From assembly GCA_036677145.1 (NCBI GenBank), contig JAKFFF010000101.1, forward strand, positions 1-64,000: a stretch of 64,000 nt of DNA. Direction: 5' to 3'. Below are positions 56,646 to 64,000 of this stretch, piece by piece. The position numbers and the translations under genes are program-made. The notes below the pieces were generated by a model. It made no database searches and had not been told where the DNA came from. It worked only from the letters and a program-made list of their open reading frames with translations. Numbering within the stretch: the first letter of the stretch is position 1; each line of letters begins with the position of its first letter. Source of the DNA: CADEED01 sp036677145 (GTDB lineage: Bacteria > Pseudomonadota > Gammaproteobacteria > Steroidobacterales > Steroidobacteraceae).

Positions 56646-57194
56646 TCAATGCTCGCGATGTTTGGCGAACGACATCTTGTCGAGCACGCCCAGCAACACT
56701 GCCGACACCACGAACGTCATGTGCAGGATCACGTACCACATGATCTGGTAGTTAGTGTACAGGTCCACCTGCGTCCCATCGGCGAGCGTCACCTTGTTGC
56801 TGACCTGCATGAAGATGCGCAGCAGGTGAATCGACGAGATCGCCACGATGCTTACGGCGACCTTGAGCTTCAAGGTGCCGGAGTCGAGTTTCCCCAGCCA
56901 GTTGAGTGAGTCCGATCCTTTCGCATCGATGGTGGACACGAAGTTCTCGTAGCCCGAGAACATGACCATCACGATGAGACTGCCGACCAGCGCGATGTCG
57001 ATCATCGCGAGCACGGTGAGCACCAGGTCGGGCTCCGGCATGTCGATCAGGTGGGTAAATACGTGGAAGGCTTCCTGGAAGAACTTGAAGCCCAGCGCCA
57101 GCAGTGCCAGCGACAGCCCGAGAAATACCGGCGCCAACAGCCAGCGAGAAGCGAACAACGTTTTTTCGATCAGGAATTCGGCTTTGGACGCCAC
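56646..57194 (-). CDS. yqhA: UPF0114 membrane protein (YqhA-like)
   Basis: A 182-residue protein of the UPF0114/TIGR00645 family. Four membrane helices are predicted: LFASRWLLAPVFLGLSLALL, VLTVLAMIDIALVGSLIVMV, VAVSIVAISSIHLLRIFMQ and MWYVILHMTFVVSAVLLGVL. MFSGYENFVS is a family phrase. Its role is unknown. It starts after CCGGAG, and ends head-on with the pnt operon terminator. Confidence 0.93.
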   Translation of the reverse strand: MASKAEFLIEKTLFASRWLLAPVFLGLSLALLALGFKFFQEAFHVFTHLIDMPEPDLVLTVLAMIDIALVGSLIVMVMFSGYENFVSTIDAKGSDSLNWLGKLDSGTLKLKVAVSIVAISSIHLLRIFMQVSNKVTLADGTQVDLYTNYQIMWYVILHMTFVVSAVLLGVLDKMSFAKHREH

Positions 57195-57282
57195 GGGCGA
57201 GCTCCGGAGTTAAGGAGGCGCACGTATTGTAGCCGTAGAAAGCCGCTTGGTAGGCTGCCGGGCCATTCGAAGGAGAATTCAC

Positions 57283-57762
57283 ATGATCACGCGCCGAGAT
57301 CTCGCCGCCGCGGCCATTGCCGCGAGCGTCACACTTGCCTGCGTTTCGATGGCCGATGAGAAATCCCGCGTGCTGGATTCCACCGCGTGGAAGTGGGAAG
57401 ACATGGCGGTCAGGAAGACCGATGTGGGCGAGCTGCGCGATATCGTGCGGCAGCCGACGCGCACGCTCGATGAACTCGAGATGCACATCACCACGCTGAA
57501 CCCGAACTCCACTTCCCACGCGCCGCACACGCATCCGAACGAGGAGATCGTCATCCTGCGCGAGGGCACCCTGCAAGCGCACGTCAACGGCAAGGAAGTC
57601 GTGGTGGGGCCCGGCAGCATCCTGTTCTATGCATCAATGCAGCCGCACGGCGTGAAGAACGTCGGCAACACGCCGGCCACTTACTGGGTGATCAACTGGA
57701 AGAGCCCGGGCGCGGGCACGAAGCAGGTGCCGAAGCCGCCGACCGGCCCGTCGGTCCAGTAG
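57283..57762 (+). CDS. Exported cupin domain protein
   Basis: A 159-residue protein starting after AAGGAG at 57283. The N-terminus MITRRDLAAAAIAASVTLA is a possible twin-arginine signal, so it is exported, perhaps folded with its metal. The cupin core has SHAPHTHPNEEIVILREG (metal-binding His, His, Glu) and a second motif, FYASMQPHGVKNVG, with the fourth ligand. The reaction is unknown. It ends directly against the DUF3106 gene on the other strand, with no base between. Confidence 0.85.
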   Translation: MITRRDLAAAAIAASVTLACVSMADEKSRVLDSTAWKWEDMAVRKTDVGELRDIVRQPTRTLDELEMHITTLNPNSTSHAPHTHPNEEIVILREGTLQAHVNGKEVVVGPGSILFYASMQPHGVKNVGNTPATYWVINWKSPGAGTKQVPKPPTGPSVQ

Positions 57763-58305
57763 TTAGGGAGGCGGCTGGCGGCGTTCGCGTTTTTCGCGGC
57801 GCCGCTCCAGCCACTTCTGCCGCTCCTCGGGAGTGGCGTTTTCCCAGCGTTCGCGCAATTTCTGCCGCTGTTCCGGTGTGAGATTCTTCAACCGGTGGTA
57901 TCCCTCACGCACGCGCTGCTGCTGTTCGGGCGTCAAGTCGCGGTATTCGTGCCAGCGCTTGCGCGCGAGTTCGCGCTCTTCGGGCGACATTTCGCGCCAG
58001 CGCTTGAAACGAGTCTGCGCGCGTTCCCGCTCTTCAGGGGACATGGACAGCCAGCGCCGGCTGCCGCGCAGCAGGCGCTGCTGCTGTTCGGGCGGCAGCG
58101 TGTTCCAGCGATCGCTGAAGCGGCTGAGGATTTTCTGTTCGTCGGCAGTCAGTGTGGACCAGGCCACAGGCGCCGGTGCGTTCGCGGACACCGCTGCCTC
58201 TTCATCGGCGCGTGCCCGAGGCGCCAGCGCGACTTGCAGACCGATGGCGCACAACGCCGCCAGCGCGGCACGGCGCGTGTAATTCAATTTTGCCGGCTCA
58301 CTCAT
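57763..58305 (-). CDS. DUF3106 protein with PEER/PEQ repeats
   Basis: A 180-residue protein with the start at 58305 (MSEPAKLNYTRRAALAALC). Its hydrophobic N-terminus, ending APRARADE, is an export signal. The mature part consists of about six 21-residue repeats of the form (L/M)(T/S)PE(E/Q)R/Q followed by a basic helix (for example MSPEERERAQTRFKRWRE). This matches DUF3106, which is often the last gene of a sigma-factor operon, as here. The start lies inside the end of the preceding acidic gene (8-bp overlap). The repeats are helix-rich and may bind acidic surfaces; the role is not known. Confidence 0.88.
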   Translation of the reverse strand: MSEPAKLNYTRRAALAALCAIGLQVALAPRARADEEAAVSANAPAPVAWSTLTADEQKILSRFSDRWNTLPPEQQQRLLRGSRRWLSMSPEERERAQTRFKRWREMSPEERELARKRWHEYRDLTPEQQQRVREGYHRLKNLTPEQRQKLRERWENATPEERQKWLERRREKRERRQPPP

Positions 58306-58480
58306 TGGCGTCCTTCGCGGGCGGCCGCGGCTTGCGCGCAGCTTCCCTGAGCTTGTCGAGGTCGGTGCGCCCGAGGAAATCGGTAAAGCCATCGTCCTGA
58401 GATTCGTCGTTGATCTCGTCGATCCCGCCGAGGAATTCGAGCAGGTCGTCGTCGGGCTCGCTGGACTTCGGATCACTCAT
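58298..58480 (-). CDS. Small acidic protein in sigma-factor operon
   Basis: A 60-residue protein starting at 58480, where ATGA overlaps the stop of the DUF3619-like gene. It is rich in Asp and Glu in the first half (DDDLLEFLGGIDEINDESQDD) and basic near the end (ARKPRPPAK). It has no signal or membrane segment. Overlaps on both ends imply coupled translation with the anti-sigma-like gene and the DUF3106 gene. I know no family. It might mimic DNA or bind the basic neighbours, but that is a guess. Confidence 0.7.
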   Translation of the reverse strand: MSDPKSSEPDDDLLEFLGGIDEINDESQDDGFTDFLGRTDLDKLREAARKPRPPAKDANE

Positions 58481-58833
58481 GTTCCGACTTCGCCCGCGGC
58501 CCATTCATAGAACTCGAGGTCGGCGCCTTCGGCGGAAAAATCGGGGGCTTCGACATCGGCAAGCAGCTCCAGGTCTTCGACCGCCGTGTTCTGCGCCACC
58601 GGCAGCGCGCCCGTGCCATTCGAGCCCGGCCACAAAACCACCGCGAGCACCGCGACCGCCGCCGCGGCGCCTGCCGGAACGTACACGCGCCACCAGGCGC
58701 GCGTCCGGCGCTCCTGCCCCAGCGCGGCATGTCGCGCCTGCGTGAGGCGCGAGCGCGTGCGCCCGTCGAGGCGCGCGGCGCTTTCCTCGAGGACTTCCCG
58801 CGTACGATTTTCGAATGGCGTGCGTTCACTCAT
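58477..58833 (-). CDS. DUF3619-like single-span protein, probable anti-sigma factor
   Basis: A 118-residue protein. The N-terminus (FENRTREVLEESAARLDGR, then RLTQARHAAL) matches the start of DUF3619 proteins. One membrane helix (about 50-68, VYVPAGAAAAVAVLAVVLWP) follows, and the periplasmic part is short and acidic. It starts 12 bp after the sigma-factor stop. The gene order sigma, DUF3619, DUF3106 recurs in proteobacteria, which supports an anti-sigma role here, though that is inferred. Confidence 0.75.
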   Translation of the reverse strand: MSERTPFENRTREVLEESAARLDGRTRSRLTQARHAALGQERRTRAWWRVYVPAGAAAAVAVLAVVLWPGSNGTGALPVAQNTAVEDLELLADVEAPDFSAEGADLEFYEWAAGEVGT

Positions 58834-58844
58834 GATTTCGGCAC

Positions 58845-59381
58845 TCAGAATACTTCACCGAGACGCGCGCGCAGCGCCGCCAGCGCGCGGAAGTAGTGTG
58901 TCTTCACGCTGCCTTCCGAGCAGCCCATCGCGGTGGCGGTCTGATTCACGTCCAGTCCTTCGAAGTTGCGCAACAGGAAAGCCTCCTGCTGCCGCGGGGG
59001 CAGATCGGCCAGCGCCTTTTCGAGCACACCAATCGCCTCGTCGAGCTCGAGACGTTGCGCCGGGGTCGCCTCGGGGCTGGGCGCCGCGGCCACCGGGTCG
59101 AATTCTTCGTCGTCTTCCGCGTCGCGTGCCGGCAGCCAGGCCATGATCCGGCCCCGCACGGTGCGGCGCCGCTGCATGTCGCGGATGCGGTTCGAGAGGA
59201 TTCGATAGAAGAGCGGCCGCCACTCCGCTTCCGGCCGTGAGGCATACGACTGCACGAGTTTCATCATGGCGTCCTGCACCGCGTCGAGCGCATCGTCGTC
59301 GTCACGCAGCCCAAGCCGCGCAATCTTGAAAGCGCGCTTCTCGACGCTGGTCAGGAACTGATCGAGAGCGCGACTCGTCAT
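58845..59381 (-). CDS. ECF-type RNA polymerase sigma factor
   Basis: A 178-residue sigma factor with the start at 59381 (MTSRALDQFLTSVEKRAFKIA). Region 2 contains LRDDDDALDAVQDAMMKLVQ and RPLFYRILSNRIRDMQRRR; region 4 contains ADLPPRQQEAFLLRNFEG and GCSEGSVKTHYFRALAALR, a helix-turn-helix. A long acidic linker (AEDDEEFDPVAAAPSPEA) joins the two. It heads an operon with its putative anti-sigma factor, the acidic protein and the DUF3106 gene. Its target promoters are unknown. It is not closely like the ECF factor at 51412. Confidence 0.9.
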   Translation of the reverse strand: MTSRALDQFLTSVEKRAFKIARLGLRDDDDALDAVQDAMMKLVQSYASRPEAEWRPLFYRILSNRIRDMQRRRTVRGRIMAWLPARDAEDDEEFDPVAAAPSPEATPAQRLELDEAIGVLEKALADLPPRQQEAFLLRNFEGLDVNQTATAMGCSEGSVKTHYFRALAALRARLGEVF

Positions 59382-59778
59382 CAAGCCTCGGGGGCGACTC
59401 CGCTCGCCCGCGAAAACGGGCGTGTTATAAACGCCGGCGAGCGTAACAAACGCGGTCATGAGTGGTGTAACGCTGCAACTCGCTCTTGGTTGACGAGAGT
59501 TGACCGCCACTTTCCACACGTTGCGGTTCCGTGAATCAGGAACTTACGAACACTCTCGCAGACGCGGTGTCACGTATGTGCAATCCGCTGGCCCGCGAAT
59601 CCTGTAGAAATTCCTAACTGATTGTTTTCACTGGATACGCGCGCATGTGCTCACGATTCGACCAGTCAAACGAGAAACTGCAAAAACACAGCGCTTTTGT
59701 AACTTTTATTACGCGCGATCCACAGACTTATCCACACGCACTGTGGACAACCTGGAACGTGACAACTTGACGACGACG
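59382..59778. other. 397-bp intergenic region between sigma operon and priA
   Basis: No gene is seen here. The left half is the probable promoter of the sigma operon: on the minus strand a TATAAC-like box near 59424-59430 is followed by a CGCCCG/CGGGCG hairpin in the leader. The middle (59600-59715) is AT-rich with short T and A runs. The right end carries DnaA-box-like sites listed separately. Both flanking genes are transcribed outward. Confidence 0.6.
59716..59750. promoter_or_regulatory. DnaA-box-like sites upstream of priA
   Basis: TTATCCACA (59728-59736) is a perfect consensus DnaA box. TGTGGACAA (59742-59750) is its near-perfect mirror, and CGATCCACA at 59716 differs at two positions. 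The pair makes an imperfect palindrome with a five-base spacer. They lie about 30-60 bp before the priA start. They could link priA or the sigma operon to replication state, or bind another regulator. Confidence 0.5.
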
Positions 59779-61971
59779 ATGATCTTGCGCATCGCGCTCG
59801 ACACTCCCTTGCGCCGCTTGTTCGATTACCTGCCGGCGCGCGGCTCGACGGCACAGCCGCCGCCCGGCGCCCGCGTGTGGGTGCCTTTCGGCCGTCAGCG
59901 GCTCGTCGGCATCGTGCACTCACATGCCGCCAGCTCCGAAGTGCCGCGCGAAAAACTCAAGCCGATTCTCGAGACGATCGATGCCGAGCCCGTGCTCGAT
60001 GCGCGCGTGCTCGAGCTCGCCGAGTGGGCGGCGACTTACTACCACCACTCTGTCGGTGAAGTGATATCGGCCGCATTGCCCAAGCTCGCACGCGAAGGCG
60101 CGTCGTCGCGCGCACTCACCGAGCGCTGGTTCGCGAGTGAAACTGGCATCGCCGCGCTCGCGGACAAGGCGCTCGCACGCGCGCCACGCCAGCGGGAACT
60201 TCTCGAAATCCTGCAGGCGGACGGGGGTATCTCGAGCGATGCGCTGGCCGAACGATTCGACGACTGGCGTACTCCGATGCGCGCGCTGGTGGCCCGCGGC
60301 TTCGCCTCCTCCGCCGAAATTCCGGAAGAGCCGCCCGCGGATGCCGGCGAACTCGTGCGCGCCACGGGACCTGCGCTGGTATCCGAGCAGGCGGCCGCGG
60401 TTGAAGCGATCGACGCGGCCGCGGGGCGCTTCGCGCCTTTCCTGCTGTACGGCATCACGGGCAGCGGCAAGACCGAGGTGTATCTGCATGCCGTCGAACG
60501 AACGCTGCGGCGCGGACAACGCGCGCTGGTGCTGGTGCCGGAAATCGGTCTCACGCCGCAGCTCGTCGGGCGTTTTCGCGAACGCTTCGCGGCGCCGGTG
60601 GCGCTGCTGCATTCGGCGCTTTCGGATACCGAACGCCTCGCCGCGTGGCGGCAATGTCTGTCGGGGCAGGCGCGCATCGTGCTCGGCACACGCTCCGCGG
60701 TGTTCGCGCCGGTCGCCGATCTCGGCATCGTGATCGTGGACGAGGAACACGATTCCTCGTTCAAGCAGCACGAAAGCGGCTTCCGGTATTCGGCGCGCGA
60801 TCTGGCGATCCTGCGGGCACAGCGCGCGGGCGTGCCCATCGTGCTTGGTTCGGCGACGCCATCGCTCGAGACCCTGCAGAACGTCATCGCCGGCCGATTC
60901 ACGCGGTTGTCGCTGCCGCGGCGCACCGGCCAGGCGCTGCCTCCGAAGGCCGCGGTTGTCGATTTGCGCGAGCACGCGGTGCGCCAAGGCATCTCGACGC
61001 CCGCGGTCGAGGCGATGCAGCGCCACCTCTCTGAAGGCGGGCAGGTGCTGGTGTACATCAACCGGCGCGGCTATTCGCCCACCCTCGCCTGCACCGCCTG
61101 CGGCTGGATCGCGCCCTGTCGCGACTGCGACGCGCGGCTCACTGTGCATCTGACTGCCCAGCGGCTGCGCTGCCATCACTGCGGCGCGGACGCGCCGCTG
61201 CCCGAGCACTGTCCGCAATGCGGCTATGCGGTGCGGCACGTGGGCCAGGGAACCGAGCGCGTGGAGGAAACGTTGAGCAAGCTCTTCCCGGACGCGCCCA
61301 TCGCGCGGCTCGACCGCGACGTCGTGCGCCGGCGCGGCGATCTCGAGGAAGTAGTTAGCCGCATCACCAGTGGCGCGGCGCGCATCCTGGTCGGCACGCA
61401 GATGGTGACCAAGGGCCATGATTTTCCGAGCGTCACCCTGGTGGTGGTGCTGAACGCCGACCAGGGACTGTTCAGCACGGACTTCCGCGCGCCGGAACGC
61501 GTGGCGCAGACCATCATCCAGGTCGCCGGCCGCGCGGGCCGCGGCAACAAACCTGGTGAAGTGCTGATCCAGACGGAATATCCCGACCATCCGTTGCTCA
61601 AGAGCCTGCTCAGCGACGGTTACGATGGTTTCGCGCGCACCGCGCTCGCCGAACGCGAGGCCGCGTCCTGGCCGCCGTTTGCACACGTCGCCGCGATCCG
61701 CGCTTCCGCGCCCGAACTACCCGCGGCCGTCGAGTTCCTGAACGAGGCCCGCAAGGTCGCCGGCCGGCCGCAGGGTGTGAAGATTCTCGGTCCGGCGCCG
61801 GCAGCCATGGCCAAGCGCGCCGGTCGCTACCACGCGCAACTGCTCATCGAAGGGGCTGATCGAGGGCCGCTGCATCGGGCCCTGGCCGCGTGGCTGCCGC
61901 GCATCGAGTCACTGAAACCCGCGCGCTCTTTGCGTTGGTCGCTCGACGTGGATCCTCTCGAGCTCTTTTGA
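59779..61971 (+). CDS. priA: Primosomal protein N' (PriA helicase)
   Basis: A 730-residue helicase that reloads the replisome at stalled forks. The start at 59779 (MILRIALDTPLRRLFDYLP) is standard; a longer frame upstream contains the DnaA-like boxes. The 3'-DNA-binding region is N-terminal. The ATP-binding loop is GITGSGKTE (225-233), followed by DEEHDSSFKQHE for Walker B. The zinc region has CTACGWIAPCRDC and CHHCGADAPLPEHCPQCG, eight cysteines as expected. GTQMVTKGHDFP and QVAGRAGRG are helicase motifs. The length is typical (about 730). Confidence 0.96.
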   Translation: MILRIALDTPLRRLFDYLPARGSTAQPPPGARVWVPFGRQRLVGIVHSHAASSEVPREKLKPILETIDAEPVLDARVLELAEWAATYYHHSVGEVISAALPKLAREGASSRALTERWFASETGIAALADKALARAPRQRELLEILQADGGISSDALAERFDDWRTPMRALVARGFASSAEIPEEPPADAGELVRATGPALVSEQAAAVEAIDAAAGRFAPFLLYGITGSGKTEVYLHAVERTLRRGQRALVLVPEIGLTPQLVGRFRERFAAPVALLHSALSDTERLAAWRQCLSGQARIVLGTRSAVFAPVADLGIVIVDEEHDSSFKQHESGFRYSARDLAILRAQRAGVPIVLGSATPSLETLQNVIAGRFTRLSLPRRTGQALPPKAAVVDLREHAVRQGISTPAVEAMQRHLSEGGQVLVYINRRGYSPTLACTACGWIAPCRDCDARLTVHLTAQRLRCHHCGADAPLPEHCPQCGYAVRHVGQGTERVEETLSKLFPDAPIARLDRDVVRRRGDLEEVVSRITSGAARILVGTQMVTKGHDFPSVTLVVVLNADQGLFSTDFRAPERVAQTIIQVAGRAGRGNKPGEVLIQTEYPDHPLLKSLLSDGYDGFARTALAEREAASWPPFAHVAAIRASAPELPAAVEFLNEARKVAGRPQGVKILGPAPAAMAKRAGRYHAQLLIEGADRGPLHRALAAWLPRIESLKPARSLRWSLDVDPLELF

Positions 61972-61981
61972 GTGAGGGTGA

Positions 61982-62007
61982 TGCCGGGCGGGACATTCCA
62001 CCCGGCA
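61982..62007. repeat. Inverted repeat E (short, degenerate)
   Basis: TGCCGGGCGG (61982-61991) pairs with CCACCCGGCA (61998-62007) with one mismatch and a six-base loop. The right side, CACCCGGCACCGA, equals the outer part of repeats A and C, so it looks like a shortened member of that family. It lies between convergent priA and the EF-hand gene and may act as a terminator. Confidence 0.7.
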
Positions 62008-62018
62008 CCGATCTTCCG

Positions 62019-62510
62019 TCAGCCCTGGCGCTTGTGGCGCGGGCCACCGCGCGCGAGCTCTTCCTTGCTCAGAAAGCCGTTCTTGTCCTTGTCGATATCG
62101 CTGAAGCGGTCGGCCATGCGCGGCATCTTGGCCTGCACTTCGTCGAGCGACAGCTGGCCGTCGTTGTTGATGTCGGCGGCCTTGAAGTGCTGTTCCCGCT
62201 TCGCACGCATGTTTTCGCGATGCTTCTCGCGCGCCTGCTGCGTCTCTTGCTGGGTGACGTAGCCATCCTTGTCCAGATCGAGCTTGTCGAACCGTTCGCC
62301 GGCACGCTCGGCGCCCGCGGCCGTGGCCTCGGCGCGCGACACGCGGCCATCGCCGTCGGTGTCCGCCCGCAATTCGTTGCGCGGCGCGTCACCGTGCGGC
62401 TTGTCTCCCGCGACGGCGCTGCCGGCAAGCAAGGCAGCAAGGGCCATGGCGGTGGCCATGCCGGTGGCCATGCCGGTGGCGATAGCGGTGGCTGAAAGGG
62501 GGGTCTTCAT
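62019..62510 (-). CDS. Secreted EF-hand calcium-binding protein
   Basis: A 163-residue protein with the start at 62510. A signal peptide with an unusual run of Ala/Thr/Met-Gly repeats (TAIATGMATGMATAMALAA) precedes the mature chain. Four EF-hand loops follow: DTDGDGRVSRAE, DLDKDGYVTQQE, DINNDGQLSLDE and DIDKDKNGFLSKEE (one residue longer). The first three have the proper 12-residue ligand spacing. It should bind calcium in the periplasm or outside. The repeat in the signal core comes from a short DNA repeat (GGTGGCCATGCC). Confidence 0.88.
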   Translation of the reverse strand: MKTPLSATAIATGMATGMATAMALAALLAGSAVAGDKPHGDAPRNELRADTDGDGRVSRAEATAAGAERAGERFDKLDLDKDGYVTQQETQQAREKHRENMRAKREQHFKAADINNDGQLSLDEVQAKMPRMADRFSDIDKDKNGFLSKEELARGGPRHKRQG

Positions 62511-62633
62511 TCGGGAGTCTCCTTGGAAATTGAGGCCTGCACAGTGATCAACGCCGCAACGGGCATTCGGTTTACCGGGGTGCTCCGGTAAACTCGCGCT
62601 CGTTTTCAGCGAGTTCCAGACAGGTTCCCCCCC

Positions 62634-64000
62634 GTGAAATCCGAACTTGAGCGCCTGCTGCAAGAGGCGTTGCGATCACTTGTTCCCGCCGTTTTAGCCG
62701 AGGCCGATCCGGCGCAGGTCGTGGTCGAGCGCGCGCGCGACGAAAAACATGGCGACTTTGCCAGCAACATCGCGATGCGTCTCGCAAAAAGCGCGCGCAA
62801 GAATCCGCGTGAGCTCGCGCAGGCCATCATCGCGGCGCTGCCCAAGAGCGATCTCGTCGCGAGCGCCGAACTCGCCGGCGCGGGTTTCATCAATTTCCGG
62901 CTCGCGAAGGACGCCTGGTTCGCGCCACTGAAGCAGGTCAGCGCGCAGGGCGCGGCCTACGGACGCAGCAACGTCGGCGCCGGCCGCAAGGTTATGGTCG
63001 AGTTCGTGTCCGCGAACCCGACCGGCCCCATGCATGTCGGCCACGGCCGCGGCGCGGCGTATGGCGCGACGCTCTGCAACCTGCTCGATGCGACCGGGCA
63101 CGCGGTTTATCGCGAGTACTACATCAACGACGCGGGCCGGCAGATCGACATCCTCGGCGTGAGCGTCTATCTACGCTACCTCGAGCTGTGCGGCGAGACG
63201 GTGGCATTCCCCTCGAACGGTTATCGCGCGCCCTATATCCTGCCCGTGGCGCAGGCGCTGCACGCGCAGCGCGGCGATGTATTGCAGCGCCCAGCCGCGG
63301 TCATTGCCGCGGGTGCGCCGCCCGACGCGCCGGCCGGCGACAAGGACAAACACATCGATGGATTGATCGCGAATTCGCGGGCCGCGCTCGGCAACGCGGA
63401 GTTCGACTCCATCGTGATCTTCGCGCGCGACGCGATGATGGCCGATATCCGCAACGATCTCGAAGAGTTCGGCGTGCGTTTCGACCGCTGGTATTCGGAG
63501 CGCGAGCTCAACCAGAGCGGCGCGATCGATCGCGCGCTGGCCGAGCTGCGCAAGAGCGGCCGCGTGTACACGAAGGACGGCGCCGAGTGGTTCAAGTCCA
63601 CGGAATTCGGCGACGACGAGGATCGCGTGGTGGTGCGCGCCAATGGCGAGAAAACGTACTTCGCATCGGACATCGCCTATCACTTCGACAAATTGCAGCG
63701 CGGGCACGAGTTGCTGATCGACGTCTGGGGCGCGGACCATCACGGGTATGTCGCGCGCGTGCGTGGCGCGTTGGTGGCGCTCGGCCGCCCGGCGGATTCC
63801 TTCGAGGTCTGCCTGATGCAGCTCGTGAGCCTGTATCGCGGCGGCGAGAAGCTCGCCATGGGCAAACGCGAAGGCAACTTCGTCACGTTGCGCGACCTGC
63901 GCAACGAAGTCGGCAACGACGCCTGCCGGTTCTTCTACCTGCTGCGCAGCCACGACCAGGCGCTCGACTTCGACCTCGAGCTGGCTAAATCGCGCAGCAA
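62634..64000 (+). CDS. argS: Arginyl-tRNA synthetase, N-terminal part (cut by window edge)
   Basis: GTG at 62634 starts a frame that is open to the window end, giving 455 codons of an expected 560-590. The N-terminal Add1 domain contains RDEKHGDFASNIAMRLAK. The class I signature HVGH (134-137) is in ANPTGPMHVGHGRGAA. YINDAGRQIDILG and DVWGADHHGYVARV follow. The second signature region reads GGEKLAMGKREGNFV, where MGKR stands in the place of KMSK, normal for many bacterial ArgRS. It charges tRNA(Arg). The gap before it holds a divergent start for the EF-hand gene. Confidence 0.95.
   Translation, partial: MKSELERLLQEALRSLVPAVLAEADPAQVVVERARDEKHGDFASNIAMRLAKSARKNPRELAQAIIAALPKSDLVASAELAGAGFINFRLAKDAWFAPLKQVSAQGAAYGRSNVGAGRKVMVEFVSANPTGPMHVGHGRGAAYGATLCNLLDATGHAVYREYYINDAGRQIDILGVSVYLRYLELCGETVAFPSNGYRAPYILPVAQALHAQRGDVLQRPAAVIAAGAPPDAPAGDKDKHIDGLIANSRAALGNAEFDSIVIFARDAMMADIRNDLEEFGVRFDRWYSERELNQSGAIDRALAELRKSGRVYTKDGAEWFKSTEFGDDEDRVVVRANGEKTYFASDIAYHFDKLQRGHELLIDVWGADHHGYVARVRGALVALGRPADSFEVCLMQLVSLYRGGEKLAMGKREGNFVTLRDLRNEVGNDACRFFYLLRSHDQALDFDLELAKSRS

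Noticed and set aside
59600..59778. A chromosomal replication origin at the DnaA-box pair
   Set aside because: Only one perfect box and no dnaA, dnaN or gidA gene nearby; a regulatory role is more likely.
59920..61686. A 588-codon minus-strand frame opposite priA
   Set aside because: Composition typical of an antisense shadow (Arg, His, Ala); priA is certain here.

Overview
The window is about 64 kb of GC-rich, densely coded bacterial chromosome with no rRNA, tRNA, CRISPR array, prophage or transposase that I could find. A proteobacterium of the gamma class, near Xanthomonadales/Steroidobacterales, is the best guess. This rests on the gamma-type glutamate-cysteine ligase, the split pntAA-pntAB-pntB transhydrogenase, a sigma factor/DUF3619-like/DUF3106 operon, and the mix of S46 and DUF885 peptidases, GH95 and CE15 enzymes. 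This placement is inference; no marker gene was compared.

Layout. 1-870: a double-glycine-leader peptide gene followed by an S41 peptidase cut by the left edge. 1.0-16.8 kb: mostly housekeeping and accessory metabolism (secreted DUF1080-like protein, DUF4177-like protein, pyruvate carboxylase, isoaspartyl peptidase, diguanylate cyclase, gshA, SRPBCC and DUF2845 proteins, DUF885 lipoprotein, CE15 glucuronoyl esterase, thiolase). 16.9-31.9 kb: tyrosine breakdown (hmgA-fahA), a SnoaL/GH95/YbaK operon, dienelactone hydrolase-gabD-MFS, a VOC protein, an S46 peptidase, two YceI proteins flanking a cytochrome b561, and a cupin. 32-42 kb: acetyl-CoA hydrolase/transferase, a GDPD operon with a possible 23-residue membrane peptide, hemolysin-III protein, acetyl-CoA synthetase with a lysine-rich tail, a DSSGD-repeat protein and an ExoIX-like nuclease.

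42.1-52.9 kb is the most unusual part: two paralogous TPR-CHAT lipoproteins, each behind a near-identical upstream region, then a small secreted protein, a subtilase, an ECF-type sigma factor and a membrane protein placed like an anti-sigma factor. The genes are co-directional and tightly packed from 45.97 kb, which suggests one exported protease system with its own regulator.

52.9-64 kb: an HNH endonuclease, pntAA-pntAB-pntB, a UPF0114 membrane protein, a cupin, a second sigma-factor operon, priA with DnaA-box-like sites upstream, an EF-hand protein, and argS cut by the right edge.

Five intergenic inverted repeats, four of them between convergent genes, are spread along the window. Three have long perfect arms that begin with GGTGCCGGG. 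Two of these differ at three arm positions, and the changes are matched on the opposite arm.
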